Positions 7,699 through 15,220 of a DNA stretch of 64,000 bases are shown in pieces. The stretch's first letter is position 1. The number at the start of each line of letters is the position of its first letter. The notes beneath the pieces were generated by a model. The model made no database searches. It saw nothing but the letters and a program-made list of their open reading frames with translations, and had not been told where the DNA came from. The stretch comes from Nanobdellati archaeon (lineage in GTDB: Archaea > B1Sed10-29 > JAGVWA01). The stretch spans positions 62,001 to 126,000 of the forward strand of contig JAGVWA010000001.1 of assembly GCA_018304505.1 (NCBI GenBank), written 5' to 3'. Both the position numbers and the translations under genes were made by a program.

Positions 7699-8034
7699 TC
7701 AGTGGCCTCGCGGGGTCACAAGCGCACCTTGGAGATCATCCGGAACACCATTGTCGCCATTGATGAAGTCAGTCAGCACTTGCGAGGCGCGCTCTGCTTT
7801 TTCAAGATCTATTGTATCATTGCGGCTTATGTCACGCACCCATCGGCACAACCGCATGTCCTCAATTTTAGTGACCTTCCTATGTAGCTTGTCCTGTTCC
7901 ACCTGCGTTAAGGCAATGCCATAACCTGTTTGGTAGCCTATAGGCAAAATCCTTACAAGGTTGTGTGGCTTTATTGAGGTAGCTAGTGGAACCTGCGCCT
8001 TGTAGTCATCATATTTCATTAATTGCGCCCACAT
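7699..8034 (-). CDS. Small Met-Trp ORF 2 (MWAQLMKYDD...)
   Basis: 111 aa, unrecognised. It is taken from the ATG at 8034, three residues inside a longer open frame, because it fits the Met-Trp pattern and lies downstream of a TATA box (TTTATATT, about 8080-8092). The protein is mixed charged and soluble. It is convergent with the site-2 protease gene and stands alone. Confidence 0.6.
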   Translation of the reverse strand: MWAQLMKYDDYKAQVPLATSIKPHNLVRILPIGYQTGYGIALTQVEQDKLHRKVTKIEDMRLCRWVRDISRNDTIDLEKAERASQVLTDFINGDNGVPDDLQGALVTPRGH

Positions 8035-8139
8035 ACAGATCACTGCCAGAAAAGCATATACGAAATTATCTGCACCTTATTAAATATAAAGTTAACTAAA
8101 GCTAACGCCACACCCCAACAAATAAAGAAAAAAGAGAGA

Positions 8140-8168
8140 AAGGGATAGCCCTTGTAAGGGGGCTATTC
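8140..8168 (-). terminator. Intrinsic-type terminator of ftsZ
   Basis: About 25 nt after the ftsZ stop the minus strand has ATAGCCC-CCTTACA-AGGGCTAT, a strong stem, followed by a pyrimidine-rich tract with a run of T (8105-8140 region). This fits transcription termination for ftsZ. Confidence 0.6.
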
Positions 8169-8193
8169 AGTTGTTTGTTACTGGTTTGGGTTT

Positions 8194-9270
8194 TTATCGC
8201 AGGAAGCTTAGGCCCATCATTTCTTCTGGCACGTCCCTGCCGCGCGCTGCGGGCGCTTGGCTCCTGCCCCGTATGTGGGCACTCTTGACGCCAGTAAGGA
8301 TTGCGATGACCTCTATCTTGCCTTCGTTTTCAGGCACAACCCTGGCACCCCAGATTACAGGGTTCTCTGGAGGCAGGCTCTCTGTGAGCATTTCGCCGAT
8401 TTTGTTGCACTCCCCTAGTGTGAGATCGTTGCCACCGGTTATGTGTATCAGTGCACCCTTTGCTGTGGAGTAGTCCACGTCTAGCAGCGAGTTGTTGAGC
8501 GTGTCGTTTACAACCTCTTCCACCCTGCTGTGTCCGCGGGCCTCTCCAACGCTGATCATTGACACACCGCCGTGCGTCATGGTTGCCCTGACGTCTGCGA
8601 AGTCCAGGTTAATGAGGCTCGGGGTTGTGATTGTTTCTGTTATGCCCTTTACTGCCCGCGCCATGACTTCGTCAGCAACGCTGAATGCTTCTTCCAAAGG
8701 CAAGTTCGGCACAAGTTCAACAAGTCGGTTGTTGTCTAGAATGATTACAGTGTCAGCAACCTCTTGCAGCCTTTCTATGCCTTGGTCTGCTTTCTGTAGT
8801 CTTGCGCGTTCTAACTTGAATGGGTATGTCACCATGGCAATGACGATCGCACCTGTTTCCTTTGCAATGTCTGCAATTACGGGTGCTGCGCCCGTGCCTG
8901 TGCCTCCGCCCATGCCGGCTGTGATGAACAACATATCGACACCGTCAAGTAATTGAGACAAAGCTGCTCTTGAGACTTCTGCTGATTTTTCTCCCACATC
9001 AGCGAAGCCTCCTGCGCCCAATCCTCGTGTTACACTCGCTCCGATCAAGAGTTTCTTGACAGAGTCGTGTACCAGGGTTAGATGTTGCCTGTCAGTGTTG
9101 ACGGCAATTAGATCTGCGCCAGTAATTCCTATCCTGGCGAGCCTGTTCAAAGTGTTATTTCCGCCGCCACCGACGCCGATAACACTAATTCGCGGGCCAT
9201 CAACAAGAGTTGTTGGGGCCTTTTTGTTTCCTTTATCAAGGGAAATGGCATCTCTTACAATAGATTCCAC
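8194..9270 (-). CDS. ftsZ: Cell-division GTPase FtsZ
   Basis: 358 aa from a GTG at 9270 placed 6 nt after GAGGTGA. GTP-binding motifs are present: VGGGGNN (33-39), the tubulin signature GGGTGTG at 121-127, and the T7 catalytic loop [11 protein letters not shown] near 221. It polymerises into the division ring. The C-terminal tail is short and basic-rich ([17 protein letters not shown]). Its length agrees with archaeal FtsZ1-type proteins. It has its own promoter (TATATATATG region, about 9304-9314) and a terminator. Confidence 0.97.
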   Translation of the reverse strand: MESIVRDAISLDKGNKKAPTTLVDGPRISVIGVGGGGNNTLNRLARIGITGADLIAVNTDRQHLTLVHDSVKKLLIGASVTRGLGAGGFADVGEKSAEVSRAALSQLLDGVDMLFITAGMGGGTGTGAAPVIADIAKETGAIVIAMVTYPFKLERARLQKADQGIERLQEVADTVIILDNNRLVELVPNLPLEEAFSVADEVMARAVKGITETITTPSLINLDFADVRATMTHGGVSMISVGEARGHSRVEEVVNDTLNNSLLDVDYSTAKGALIHITGGNDLTLGECNKIGEMLTESLPPENPVIWGARVVPENEGKIEVIAILTGVKSAHIRGRSQAPAARGRDVPEEMMGLSFLR

Positions 9271-9578
9271 TAAACGTCACCTCGAACAAATAACTCCATT
9301 CTCATATATATATGTATCGAAACGAAATCGGGCCCAGAAAGACACGTCCATCCAAACGTGGCTTTTTCTGCTAGCGATTTCATTTCTCTTTCCCGATGTT
9401 CTCCTGATTTTTTCGAGCTGACTATGTTGACTAAATTGACTAAATGCAAGATGAAAAATAACTAACTGCACAAAATTCAAACCGATTTAAACCAGATAAG
9501 TTCACAAAATCACTATACGTAAGCCAATCCACAAAGATAGCCGATGTTGCGAACCAACATTATATATATCGTTCAATT
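9271..9578. other. Intergenic region between ftsZ and Met-Trp ORF 3
   Basis: It contains the ftsZ ribosome-binding site and an AT-rich TATA region near 9304-9314. Farther out is AT-rich sequence with a TTTAAACC element at about 9486. No convincing gene or RNA was seen in it. Confidence 0.5.
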
Positions 9579-9857
9579 TTATTCAGGTCTCAGTACCGAG
9601 AGCGCGCCGCTTTCTTCCATTTCACGAGTCTTCTCAATTCCAAGCAACTTAGTTGCACCATTAATTATGGCCTCGCCCCACGCGCGTTTTTCTTCTGGCG
9701 TCAAGTCCACCATTTCTATTTTTTCAAAACCCGCGGCAGTATTCCTCGACTCCCTTAGGACACCCCTGAGAAGATTAGCTGCAACCACCTCGCTCATTCC
9801 CCCATAGGCCCTTCTGAAACCATCTTGGCCAGCAATGTCAGTAACAGCGTTCCACAT
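9579..9857 (-). CDS. Small Met-Trp ORF 3 (MWNAVTDIAG...)
   Basis: 92 aa. The start at 9857 has GGTGGGGAT just upstream. The body is helical and amphipathic (SEVVAANLLRGVLRESRNTA, then PEEKRAWGEAIINGATKLLG), with no membrane segment and no recognised family. The promoter region has a TATA box and a pair of ACATGTATA direct repeats, suggesting specific regulation. Confidence 0.65.
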   Translation of the reverse strand: MWNAVTDIAGQDGFRRAYGGMSEVVAANLLRGVLRESRNTAAGFEKIEMVDLTPEEKRAWGEAIINGATKLLGIEKTREMEESGALSVLRPE

Positions 9858-9884
9858 TAAATCCCCACCACAAAATTGCAGCAT

Positions 9885-9905
9885 ACATGTATACCTACAT
9901 GTATA
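9885..9905 (-). promoter_or_regulatory. Tandem ACATGTATA operator-like repeats
   Basis: Two 9-bp direct repeats ACATGTATA are separated by CCT. Each contains the palindrome ACATGT. They overlap the predicted TATA region of Met-Trp ORF 3, about 30 nt before its start codon, as an operator would. Confidence 0.45.
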
Positions 9906-9937
9906 AATACTTTTCAATTAATGCCGAACAGTTTAAC

Positions 9938-10031
9938 CCCAAATTCACCAAACCGAGTTAAGGAACGCTTATATTGACAAAGAAATAGAAAAGAGAACAT
10001 AAAACGCGGGAATCCCATTCCCGGCGCCTAT
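9938..10031 (+). repeat. Promoter-plus-hairpin repeat copy 1
   Basis: About 80 nt nearly identical to 23627-23706. It starts CCAAATTCACCAAACCGAG, contains a TATA box (CTTATATT) and ends in the hairpin CGGGAAT-CCC-ATTCCCG followed by GCGCC. In the second copy the hairpin is opened by a tRNA-like sequence. Copy 1 therefore looks like an RNA promoter with either a deleted tRNA body or an uninterrupted ancestor. Confidence 0.75.
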
Positions 10032-10137
10032 TTCTCCACGCCCTAATTATAACCAACACGCCATATAAAAGTTAATTACAACTACCACGGGTTAAGAATT
10101 ACACAAAACATATAAAAACCAAAACACATAAAGTAAA

Positions 10138-10411
10138 TGGCAGGCTAGGCTGGGAGGTTAGCGGTCTCCTGTTACTCCAGATCCGCTTTACGGGAGAGCT
10201 GAAGTTGGGAGAGCGCGATGCATGTTGCGTTAAAGCCTAGTGCTGAGCGCTGACTTCCTGTCCTGTTGGATTCGTAGTACTTGGAACCTGGTCAGGCCTT
10301 GACGGGAGCAGCCATAACATCTATTGCGGATGTCTTCAGGGTAGCAGGAACGAGCAAGGTGCTAGACCACTTTGGTGCAGTGTGCATTGTCATTTCCTAA
10401 CGTGCCTGCCA
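10138..10411 (+). ncRNA. Archaeal 7S SRP RNA
   Basis: About 274 nt. The 5' end GGCAGGC pairs with the 3' end GCCTGCC, closing the long rod. The Alu-like end shows GGGAGGTTAGCGGTCTCCTGTTACTCC. The S-domain helix-8 region carries CTGGTCAGGCC...GACGGGAGCAGC and later TCTTCAGGGTAGC. It is the scaffold for SRP19 and SRP54 and directs membrane protein insertion. A TATA-like CATATAAAAA lies near 10105. The signatures are unambiguous; the exact ends are good to a few nt. Confidence 0.95.
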
Positions 10412-10429
10412 CCGTTTGCGTGATGAAAA

Positions 10430-11158
10430 ATGACGAACGACATGAAAATAATTCTCTTGGCCATTATGCTGCTATTCGGAGCAATGGGCTTCAGGGCTTA
10501 CGAAATAGCCACCGCGCAAACAACGCCGCAGATCGTAGACAACGGGGGCTTCACAAAAACACAGGTGTTCCTGCCAGCACTGACAGAGCTGAACAACGGC
10601 TTCCTCGTCCCGCTATACGTTGAAATAAAACCAGGCGCGGGAAAAATCCTGGTGAACATCGACAACCCGAGCTTCATTGTTGACACGCAGCAGAGCGTCA
10701 GAAAAGCGGTTGAGCAAGCCGCATCATTGACAAACACAGACCTATCGGGTGTGGACGTGATTTTCTCAATGTCAACTCAGGGAGACACTGTAGTAAGTGG
10801 CCCCAGCGCCGGCGCCGCAATGTCGGTAGCCCTCTCATCGATTTTGCTTCAACGCCACATCAAGCCCGGCGTCATAATTACCGGCCAGATACTCGACAAC
10901 GGAAAAATCGGCATTGTCGGCGGCATCATCGAGAAACTCAGGGCAGCAGAAAAAGGCAACATGTCCATGATGTTGGTGCCCCCGGGAGAACTTGTTACCG
11001 AAGAGCCGATACAGGAGTGCACTGAAAAATCATCTACAGGATATGTTGAGAGGCGGTGCACTGTCTCATACCGCAAGGCAGGTGTTGCAGAGCAAACGTC
11101 TATTAATGTGAAAGAAGTGTCTACACTACAAGAAGCCATTGACTTAATGCTGGAGTGA
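10430..11158 (+). CDS. Membrane-anchored Lon-type (S16) serine protease 1
   Basis: 242 aa. An N-terminal hydrophobic anchor (IILLAIMLLFGAMGF) leads to an S16 proteolytic domain without any AAA ATPase. The catalytic Ser sits in VVSGPSAGAAMSVAL and the catalytic Lys in GGIIEKLRAAEKGN, the Ser-Lys dyad of Lon. The C-terminal part includes an inserted segment with two Cys residues. It probably acts outside the membrane. The start is either 10430 or the Met at 10442. The next S16 gene overlaps or abuts its stop. Confidence 0.85.
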   Translation: MTNDMKIILLAIMLLFGAMGFRAYEIATAQTTPQIVDNGGFTKTQVFLPALTELNNGFLVPLYVEIKPGAGKILVNIDNPSFIVDTQQSVRKAVEQAASLTNTDLSGVDVIFSMSTQGDTVVSGPSAGAAMSVALSSILLQRHIKPGVIITGQILDNGKIGIVGGIIEKLRAAEKGNMSMMLVPPGELVTEEPIQECTEKSSTGYVERRCTVSYRKAGVAEQTSINVKEVSTLQEAIDLMLE

Positions 11159-11166
11159 AAAACAAA

Positions 11167-11853
11167 ATGAAGTTATCACTGGTGCTGCTGTACCTTGTAA
11201 TCATCGCCGGGTTTTTCTACCTCGGCCTGCAAACCGAGCTGCCTGTGAAAACCCAGATGATTGAAAAGGAAACCATAGTTTACACGGTGCTCGAGAAGCC
11301 CACCAACACCACAGTAGAAGTATCGGCGTTTCCGAGCAACGCAGTCACTGTTTACGGCATCGGCGTTTTCAGGGACACTGACACAGGCCGCCTTGTACCG
11401 ATTGACGTAGGCTTAGCAGACGGCACCGGCAATACCTATATTGACGTGCGCGCCAATGTCTTTGGCAAGACCTTTCAAGACTCGCTGCGCATCATCAGGC
11501 AAGTCGTGGCAAGGGAAACAAACCAGGATATATCACGCAAGGACATCTTCATCAAAGTCCAAGCCCCGGAATTATCGATTGAGGGGGAGTCAGGCAGTGT
11601 AGAAATCGCCCTGGGCCTCTATTCGCTAATTGAAAACAAACCCCTACGCGAGAGCACAATTGTTTCCGGGACATTGCAAGAAGACGGCTCAATAACCATG
11701 GTGGAAGCACTTGAAACCAAGGTACAGGTACTCGAAAACCTCGGCGTGAAAAGGTTCTTATACCCCGCGACGCAGAAATTACCAGACAACGGCTTCTCCA
11801 TAGAAACAATACCTATAAAGAACTTTTCAGAAGCCGTAAAACAATCTTTCTAA
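11167..11853 (+). CDS. Membrane-anchored Lon-type (S16) protease paralog 2
   Basis: 228 aa from the ATG at 11167, preceded by GGAGTG; a GTG at 11155 overlaps the upstream stop. It has one N-terminal transmembrane helix, then an S16-like fold. The motif IEGESGSVEIALGL keeps the Ser at the position of the first gene's GPSAG, and EALETKVQVLENLG keeps the Lys, so the catalytic dyad appears intact although the surrounding residues are diverged. Side by side with protease 1 it suggests a heteromeric or duplicated extracytoplasmic protease. Confidence 0.75.
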   Translation: MKLSLVLLYLVIIAGFFYLGLQTELPVKTQMIEKETIVYTVLEKPTNTTVEVSAFPSNAVTVYGIGVFRDTDTGRLVPIDVGLADGTGNTYIDVRANVFGKTFQDSLRIIRQVVARETNQDISRKDIFIKVQAPELSIEGESGSVEIALGLYSLIENKPLRESTIVSGTLQEDGSITMVEALETKVQVLENLGVKRFLYPATQKLPDNGFSIETIPIKNFSEAVKQSF

Positions 11854-11873
11854 ACAATGTCATTCTAAACAAT

Positions 11874-11989
11874 GCTGAGGTCGCATAGACCTCGGAGAAT
11901 CCCCGATTCTCCGCAGGATGCAATGGTATTGCGCAGGGTTGCTAACCCTGTTCCGCAAGGAATCGTGGGTTCGAATCCCACCCTCAGCG
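11874..11989 (+). tRNA. tRNA-Ser (GCT) with insertion in the D-arm
   Basis: Acceptor GCTGAGG/CCTCAGC, anticodon arm CAGGG-TTGCTAA-CCCTG (anticodon GCT), long variable arm TTCC-GCAA-GGAA typical of Ser, and T-arm GTGGG-TTCGAAT-CCCAC. The gene is 116 nt, some 28-30 nt longer than usual. The extra sequence lies in the D-arm and contains the perfect hairpin GGAGAAT-CCCCG-ATTCTCC (11894-11912). It is best read as an archaeal intron at a non-canonical position. Just after the gene, 11987-12029 folds into further stems (GCGTCAA/TTGACGC). Confidence 0.88.
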
Positions 11990-12139
11990 TCAAAGTTCGC
12001 CTAGCGGCGCATCAAGCATAGCTTGACGCACCTGTTTTTACGTCCCAGCTAATAAATAAACTTCCGCTGGTTTAAACCCAAACCAGTTAGCAAAAATTAT
12101 AAAAACAACGAACGCGTAAAGAATATCTAGGTGAAAAAA

Positions 12140-12304
12140 ATGGCAAGGCCTATTGCAGCAACCCCGATTCTCAAGGGACCAGAAGCCGACAAGTTCTTAG
12201 AGCAAATGCTAAAGGGCCCAACAATAGCAGAACGGGAACGAGCACAAAAAATATGGTCAAAATTACTCAAAGCACCATATGTCAGGGGTTTCCAACTCGA
12301 ATAG
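12140..12304 (+). CDS. Small antitoxin-like protein paired with GNAT
   Basis: 54 aa, preceded by GGTGA. The N-terminus MARPIAATPILKGPEADKF resembles small archaeal proteins that often precede GNAT or PIN genes. The remaining part is helical with WSKLLKAPY. Its 3' end overlaps the longest frame of the GNAT gene. Upstream lies GGTTTAAACCC with a mirrored AAACCAG, a possible autoregulatory site. The antitoxin role is inferred from context. Confidence 0.6.
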   Translation: MARPIAATPILKGPEADKFLEQMLKGPTIAERERAQKIWSKLLKAPYVRGFQLE

Positions 12305-12858
12305 GTAGCCCTTCTAGGGCAAACAACGTCCTCAACGAACTTATTATAAAACCCCTAAACGAAGACGATGTCGGGGCCATACAAGTTTTTGAGTGCGACG
12401 AAAAAGAGCTAACCGATTGGCTAAAGACCGACGCACTACGCGATCAAGCGCTCATGATCTCTAGAACATTCCTTGTAAAACACCCAAAAAACGGGGCATT
12501 AGGATACTTTTCCCTGCTTAACGATAGCATACGGCTAGACCCTGAACTAAAAGGCAAATGGAAGCGCAGGGAGATTGAATATTCATCCTTACCTGCCCTG
12601 AAAATCGGGAGGTTGGCAACCCACAAGAACCATATCAAAAAAGGAATCGGAAAGGCAATGCTAGCTAACATACTCAAAGAAACACTAAAAAACATAACCC
12701 CCAGATCGGGCTGCAGATACATAACCGTTGACTCGCTGCCAAACGCAATTGGCTGGTACAAGAAACTGGACTTTGAAGAACTCAAAACCAAAACAAAAAG
12801 AAAGCTCAGCGTTCCGATGTACTTTGACCTCGAGCGTATAGCACAGGTTGCTTCATGA
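12253..12858 (+). CDS. GNAT-family N-acetyltransferase
   Basis: 201 aa in the longest frame. Conserved sequence begins near ELIIKPLNEDDV (about residue 29), so the first codons may be untranslated; no ATG or GTG exists nearer, leaving the true start unresolved. GNAT features are FECDEKELTDWLKTDAL, IGRLATHKNHIKKGIGKAML (acetyl-CoA loop) and a C-terminal AIGWYKKLDFEEL. This pattern matches GNAT toxins of the TacT/AtaT kind, which acetylate aminoacyl-tRNA. Pairing with the small upstream gene supports a toxin-antitoxin reading. Confidence 0.75.
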   Translation: MVKITQSTICQGFPTRIGSPSRANNVLNELIIKPLNEDDVGAIQVFECDEKELTDWLKTDALRDQALMISRTFLVKHPKNGALGYFSLLNDSIRLDPELKGKWKRREIEYSSLPALKIGRLATHKNHIKKGIGKAMLANILKETLKNITPRSGCRYITVDSLPNAIGWYKKLDFEELKTKTKRKLSVPMYFDLERIAQVAS

Positions 12859-12906
12859 GGCGCCAGTACCAACGTACTAATATACACCTCATATTTTCGC
12901 ATATGG

Positions 12907-13256
12907 ATGCAAGACCTGACACAGTCAAACCAGGATGAAGTGCTTGACATAATGCTCGGGCGCAACAACGGCAAGGGCCCAAGACAAAAACGCATGGTTG
13001 CCATCGAACGAAAAACAGGCATAATTAACTACATCGACTTGAACGACGACTTCGGCATAATCGCAACGCGTGTAAGCCCTAACGGCGCTGTGTTAAGTCG
13101 CGACCTGTACGAACATCAGGAGTTCTTTGACAAAGTGGCGGGCACTTCTTCAGGACAGACGACAACCAAGTCAACGGCACGTTCTCGAAAATTATTCAAC
13201 GGCCATTGCATTCCGAAGAACTCGAGGCCATCTCAGACCTACAAAGGGTAATATAG
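12907..13256 (+). pseudogene. Unknown gene upstream of priS with an apparent frameshift
   Basis: The first frame (from 12907) reads a plausible globular protein through GAVLSRDLYEHQEFFDKV, then turns into low-quality Ser/Thr/Lys sequence. From about 13140 the -1 frame gives GHFFRTDDNQVNGTFSKI and ends HSEELEAISDLQRVI at 13256, which looks like real coding sequence. A one-base indel near 13135-13145 would join them into about 115 aa. No family is recognised. It sits 28 nt before priS. Confidence 0.5.
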
Positions 13257-13284
13257 AAAAACAACAAGCTGCAGAACTAGATGC

Positions 13285-14385
13285 ATGGATCCCACACTGC
13301 AGAACAGACCCGACAGCATGCCCTTTATCAAACAAAAGTTCTCAAGGTACTACCAGGAAAACCCAGTTACAGCGCCACGGGACGTGGGACACAGGGAATT
13401 CGGCTTCGGGAACGACAAGAAAATCGACTTCCGGCATTACAGCTTCAAACAAGAGCAGGATTTGCAGAATTACTTTGTCTCCGAGACCCCATTGTATGGC
13501 AGCTATTCCTGCGCCTACTACGAATTCCCGGCAGGCAGGCCAATGCTGAAAAAGAACAAGCAGGGCTCAGAACTGACGTTCGAATTCGACGTGCACTGCA
13601 CACACAACACCTTGACGTGCAACATCTGCATGGACACTACAAAGCAAGACACACTAAGCCTAATCGAGGACTTTCTCATTCCCGACTTCGGTTTTTCCAA
13701 AAATGACGTAAGCGTGAACTTCTCCGGCAACAGAGGTTATCACATTCACGTAGAGAACGACAAGGTCCAGGAACTAAATTCGCGCGCAAGACGAGAGATT
13801 ATCGACTACGTGATGGGAAGGGACATCGAGTTCATGCCCCAGCAGCGCCCACTTCCAGCGCACCACGGCTGGCAGGGCAAGCTGTCAAGGGCACTGCATA
13901 GCGTTATCGAAAACGCAACGCCCGAATCACTACGAGAATACGGGTTCAAATCCACGACAATAGAAAAGATCATCCAGAATAAAAACGCCATACTGCATGA
14001 CATAAACCTGGGGATCTACACAAACTTTCCCAGAAGCATGAACGCGTGGCAGAAAATTCTCCAAAAGAAAATCGATGAAACGAGGCTTGAAATCGACGCC
14101 GGTGTGACCCTAGACGTGTCCCGGCTGATGAGAATACCCTCAAGTTTGCACGGCGGCACGGCCTTCTGCGCTTCCATAATCAAGAACCTCGACGCATATG
14201 AGCCGCTGCGCGACTCTGTTGTTTTCCCTGACAAACCCCGCAGGATACAGGCAATCAAGGACATCCCAGACTTCCAACTCAAAGATCAGACAATAAACAG
14301 CATCAGCAACGGCCACGAAGCCGAGGTTCCTGAATTTGCAGCAATGTATCTGATTTGCCAAAACTTAGCAATACCGAAGGAATAA
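13285..14385 (+). CDS. priS: DNA primase catalytic subunit PriS
   Basis: 366 aa. It carries the archaeo-eukaryotic primase signatures: the acidic strand LTFEFDVH (E100, D102), a Cys/His zinc site right after it (CTHNTLTCNIC), SGNRGYHIHV (nucleotide-binding SGxRGxH) and MRIPSSLHGGTAF. Usual PriS proteins have Asp-x-Asp; here the first acid is Glu, which may be a tolerated change. It makes RNA/DNA primers together with PriL, which is not in this window. The GINS gene follows 38 nt later, a common archaeal arrangement. Confidence 0.93.
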   Translation: MDPTLQNRPDSMPFIKQKFSRYYQENPVTAPRDVGHREFGFGNDKKIDFRHYSFKQEQDLQNYFVSETPLYGSYSCAYYEFPAGRPMLKKNKQGSELTFEFDVHCTHNTLTCNICMDTTKQDTLSLIEDFLIPDFGFSKNDVSVNFSGNRGYHIHVENDKVQELNSRARREIIDYVMGRDIEFMPQQRPLPAHHGWQGKLSRALHSVIENATPESLREYGFKSTTIEKIIQNKNAILHDINLGIYTNFPRSMNAWQKILQKKIDETRLEIDAGVTLDVSRLMRIPSSLHGGTAFCASIIKNLDAYEPLRDSVVFPDKPRRIQAIKDIPDFQLKDQTINSISNGHEAEVPEFAAMYLICQNLAIPKE

Positions 14386-14423
14386 AAACCACAACGTCCT
14401 TAGATAAGCAGGGCTGATTTCTG

Positions 14424-14999
14424 ATGAACTACGAAGACCTGAGACGATTCCACCGCATAGAGAAGGGTTCACCAAAGATTGTGCAGGTGCCTGAAAACTT
14501 CTACGAGGAGATTGCACAACTAATGAACAGCCAAAAAAAAACGTACCTAAGCAGCAACAACCCGGATGAGCTAAGGGTTTACGAAAACATCCGCGTAATC
14601 GCGAATGACCTATACGAACGGAGAGAACAAAAAATCATTATGAAGAGCCTCCGGAATGTCAGGACCGAGAGCCTGGAAGACCACGACCTCACTGCAACGG
14701 AAAAACACCTGTTCAGAACCATTACAGGCGCAATACAATATGCCCGGGCATCGTTCTTTGACGCCCAAACAGATAACAGCATAGACAACACAAAAGTGGT
14801 GCTGGGCACTGAAATAAGTGCAGTAAACCACGAACCTAGATTAACTGAACCGCCATTAATAAAGATGACCGCGGACGTGCCCAGGTTTGTTTCCCAGGAC
14901 ATGCATGAATACGGCCCGTTCCAGGCCAACGAGATAGTAAAAATCCCTAAAAAGGAAGCCGATCTCCTCCTCAACCGCAACCTAGCGGAAATCGTGTAA
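14424..14999 (+). CDS. GINS complex subunit (Gins51-type)
   Basis: 191 aa. The N-terminal alpha-helical A domain begins MNYEDLRRFHRIEKGSPKIV, matching archaeal GINS; the C-terminal beta B domain has VPRFVSQDMHEYGPFQANEI and KIPKKEADLLLNRNLAEIV. GINS links the MCM helicase to polymerase and primase. Its place right after priS supports the assignment. Confidence 0.88.
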   Translation: MNYEDLRRFHRIEKGSPKIVQVPENFYEEIAQLMNSQKKTYLSSNNPDELRVYENIRVIANDLYERREQKIIMKSLRNVRTESLEDHDLTATEKHLFRTITGAIQYARASFFDAQTDNSIDNTKVVLGTEISAVNHEPRLTEPPLIKMTADVPRFVSQDMHEYGPFQANEIVKIPKKEADLLLNRNLAEIV

Positions 15000-15051
15000 C
15001 ACAAAGAGGCCGTTCCGTTCAATTGAGGGATGTTCATTCTCGGCTGTTCAG

Positions 15052-15092
15052 GTAGGCTGTTGTCAGGGGAGAGCCTATGATTTTTTTTCCAA
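15052..15092 (+). terminator. Terminator after GINS
   Basis: TAGGCT (about 15053-15058) pairs with AGCCTA (about 15072-15077) and is followed by a run of eight T. It lies 50-90 nt after the GINS stop. Confidence 0.55.
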
Positions 15093-15127
15093 GAAACTTT
15101 TTTAGGGGCCATACATTACTTCCATTT

Positions 15128-15207
15128 ACTTATAATTTAGATATGATTTACTTCTAATCTATCGATTTACGCAAATTATAGAACCACATTTAAATACTTC
15201 TAATTTA
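15128..15207 (+). promoter_or_regulatory. Promoter with three related operator-like repeats
   Basis: ACTTATAATTTA (15128-15139), TACTTCTAATCTA (15149-15161) and TACTTCTAATTTA (15195-15207) are near-identical elements around the TATA box ATTTAAAT (15188-15195) of the next gene. Since that gene encodes a regulator-type protein, autoregulation is likely. Confidence 0.45.
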
Positions 15208-15220
15208 CTTATTATAACTA

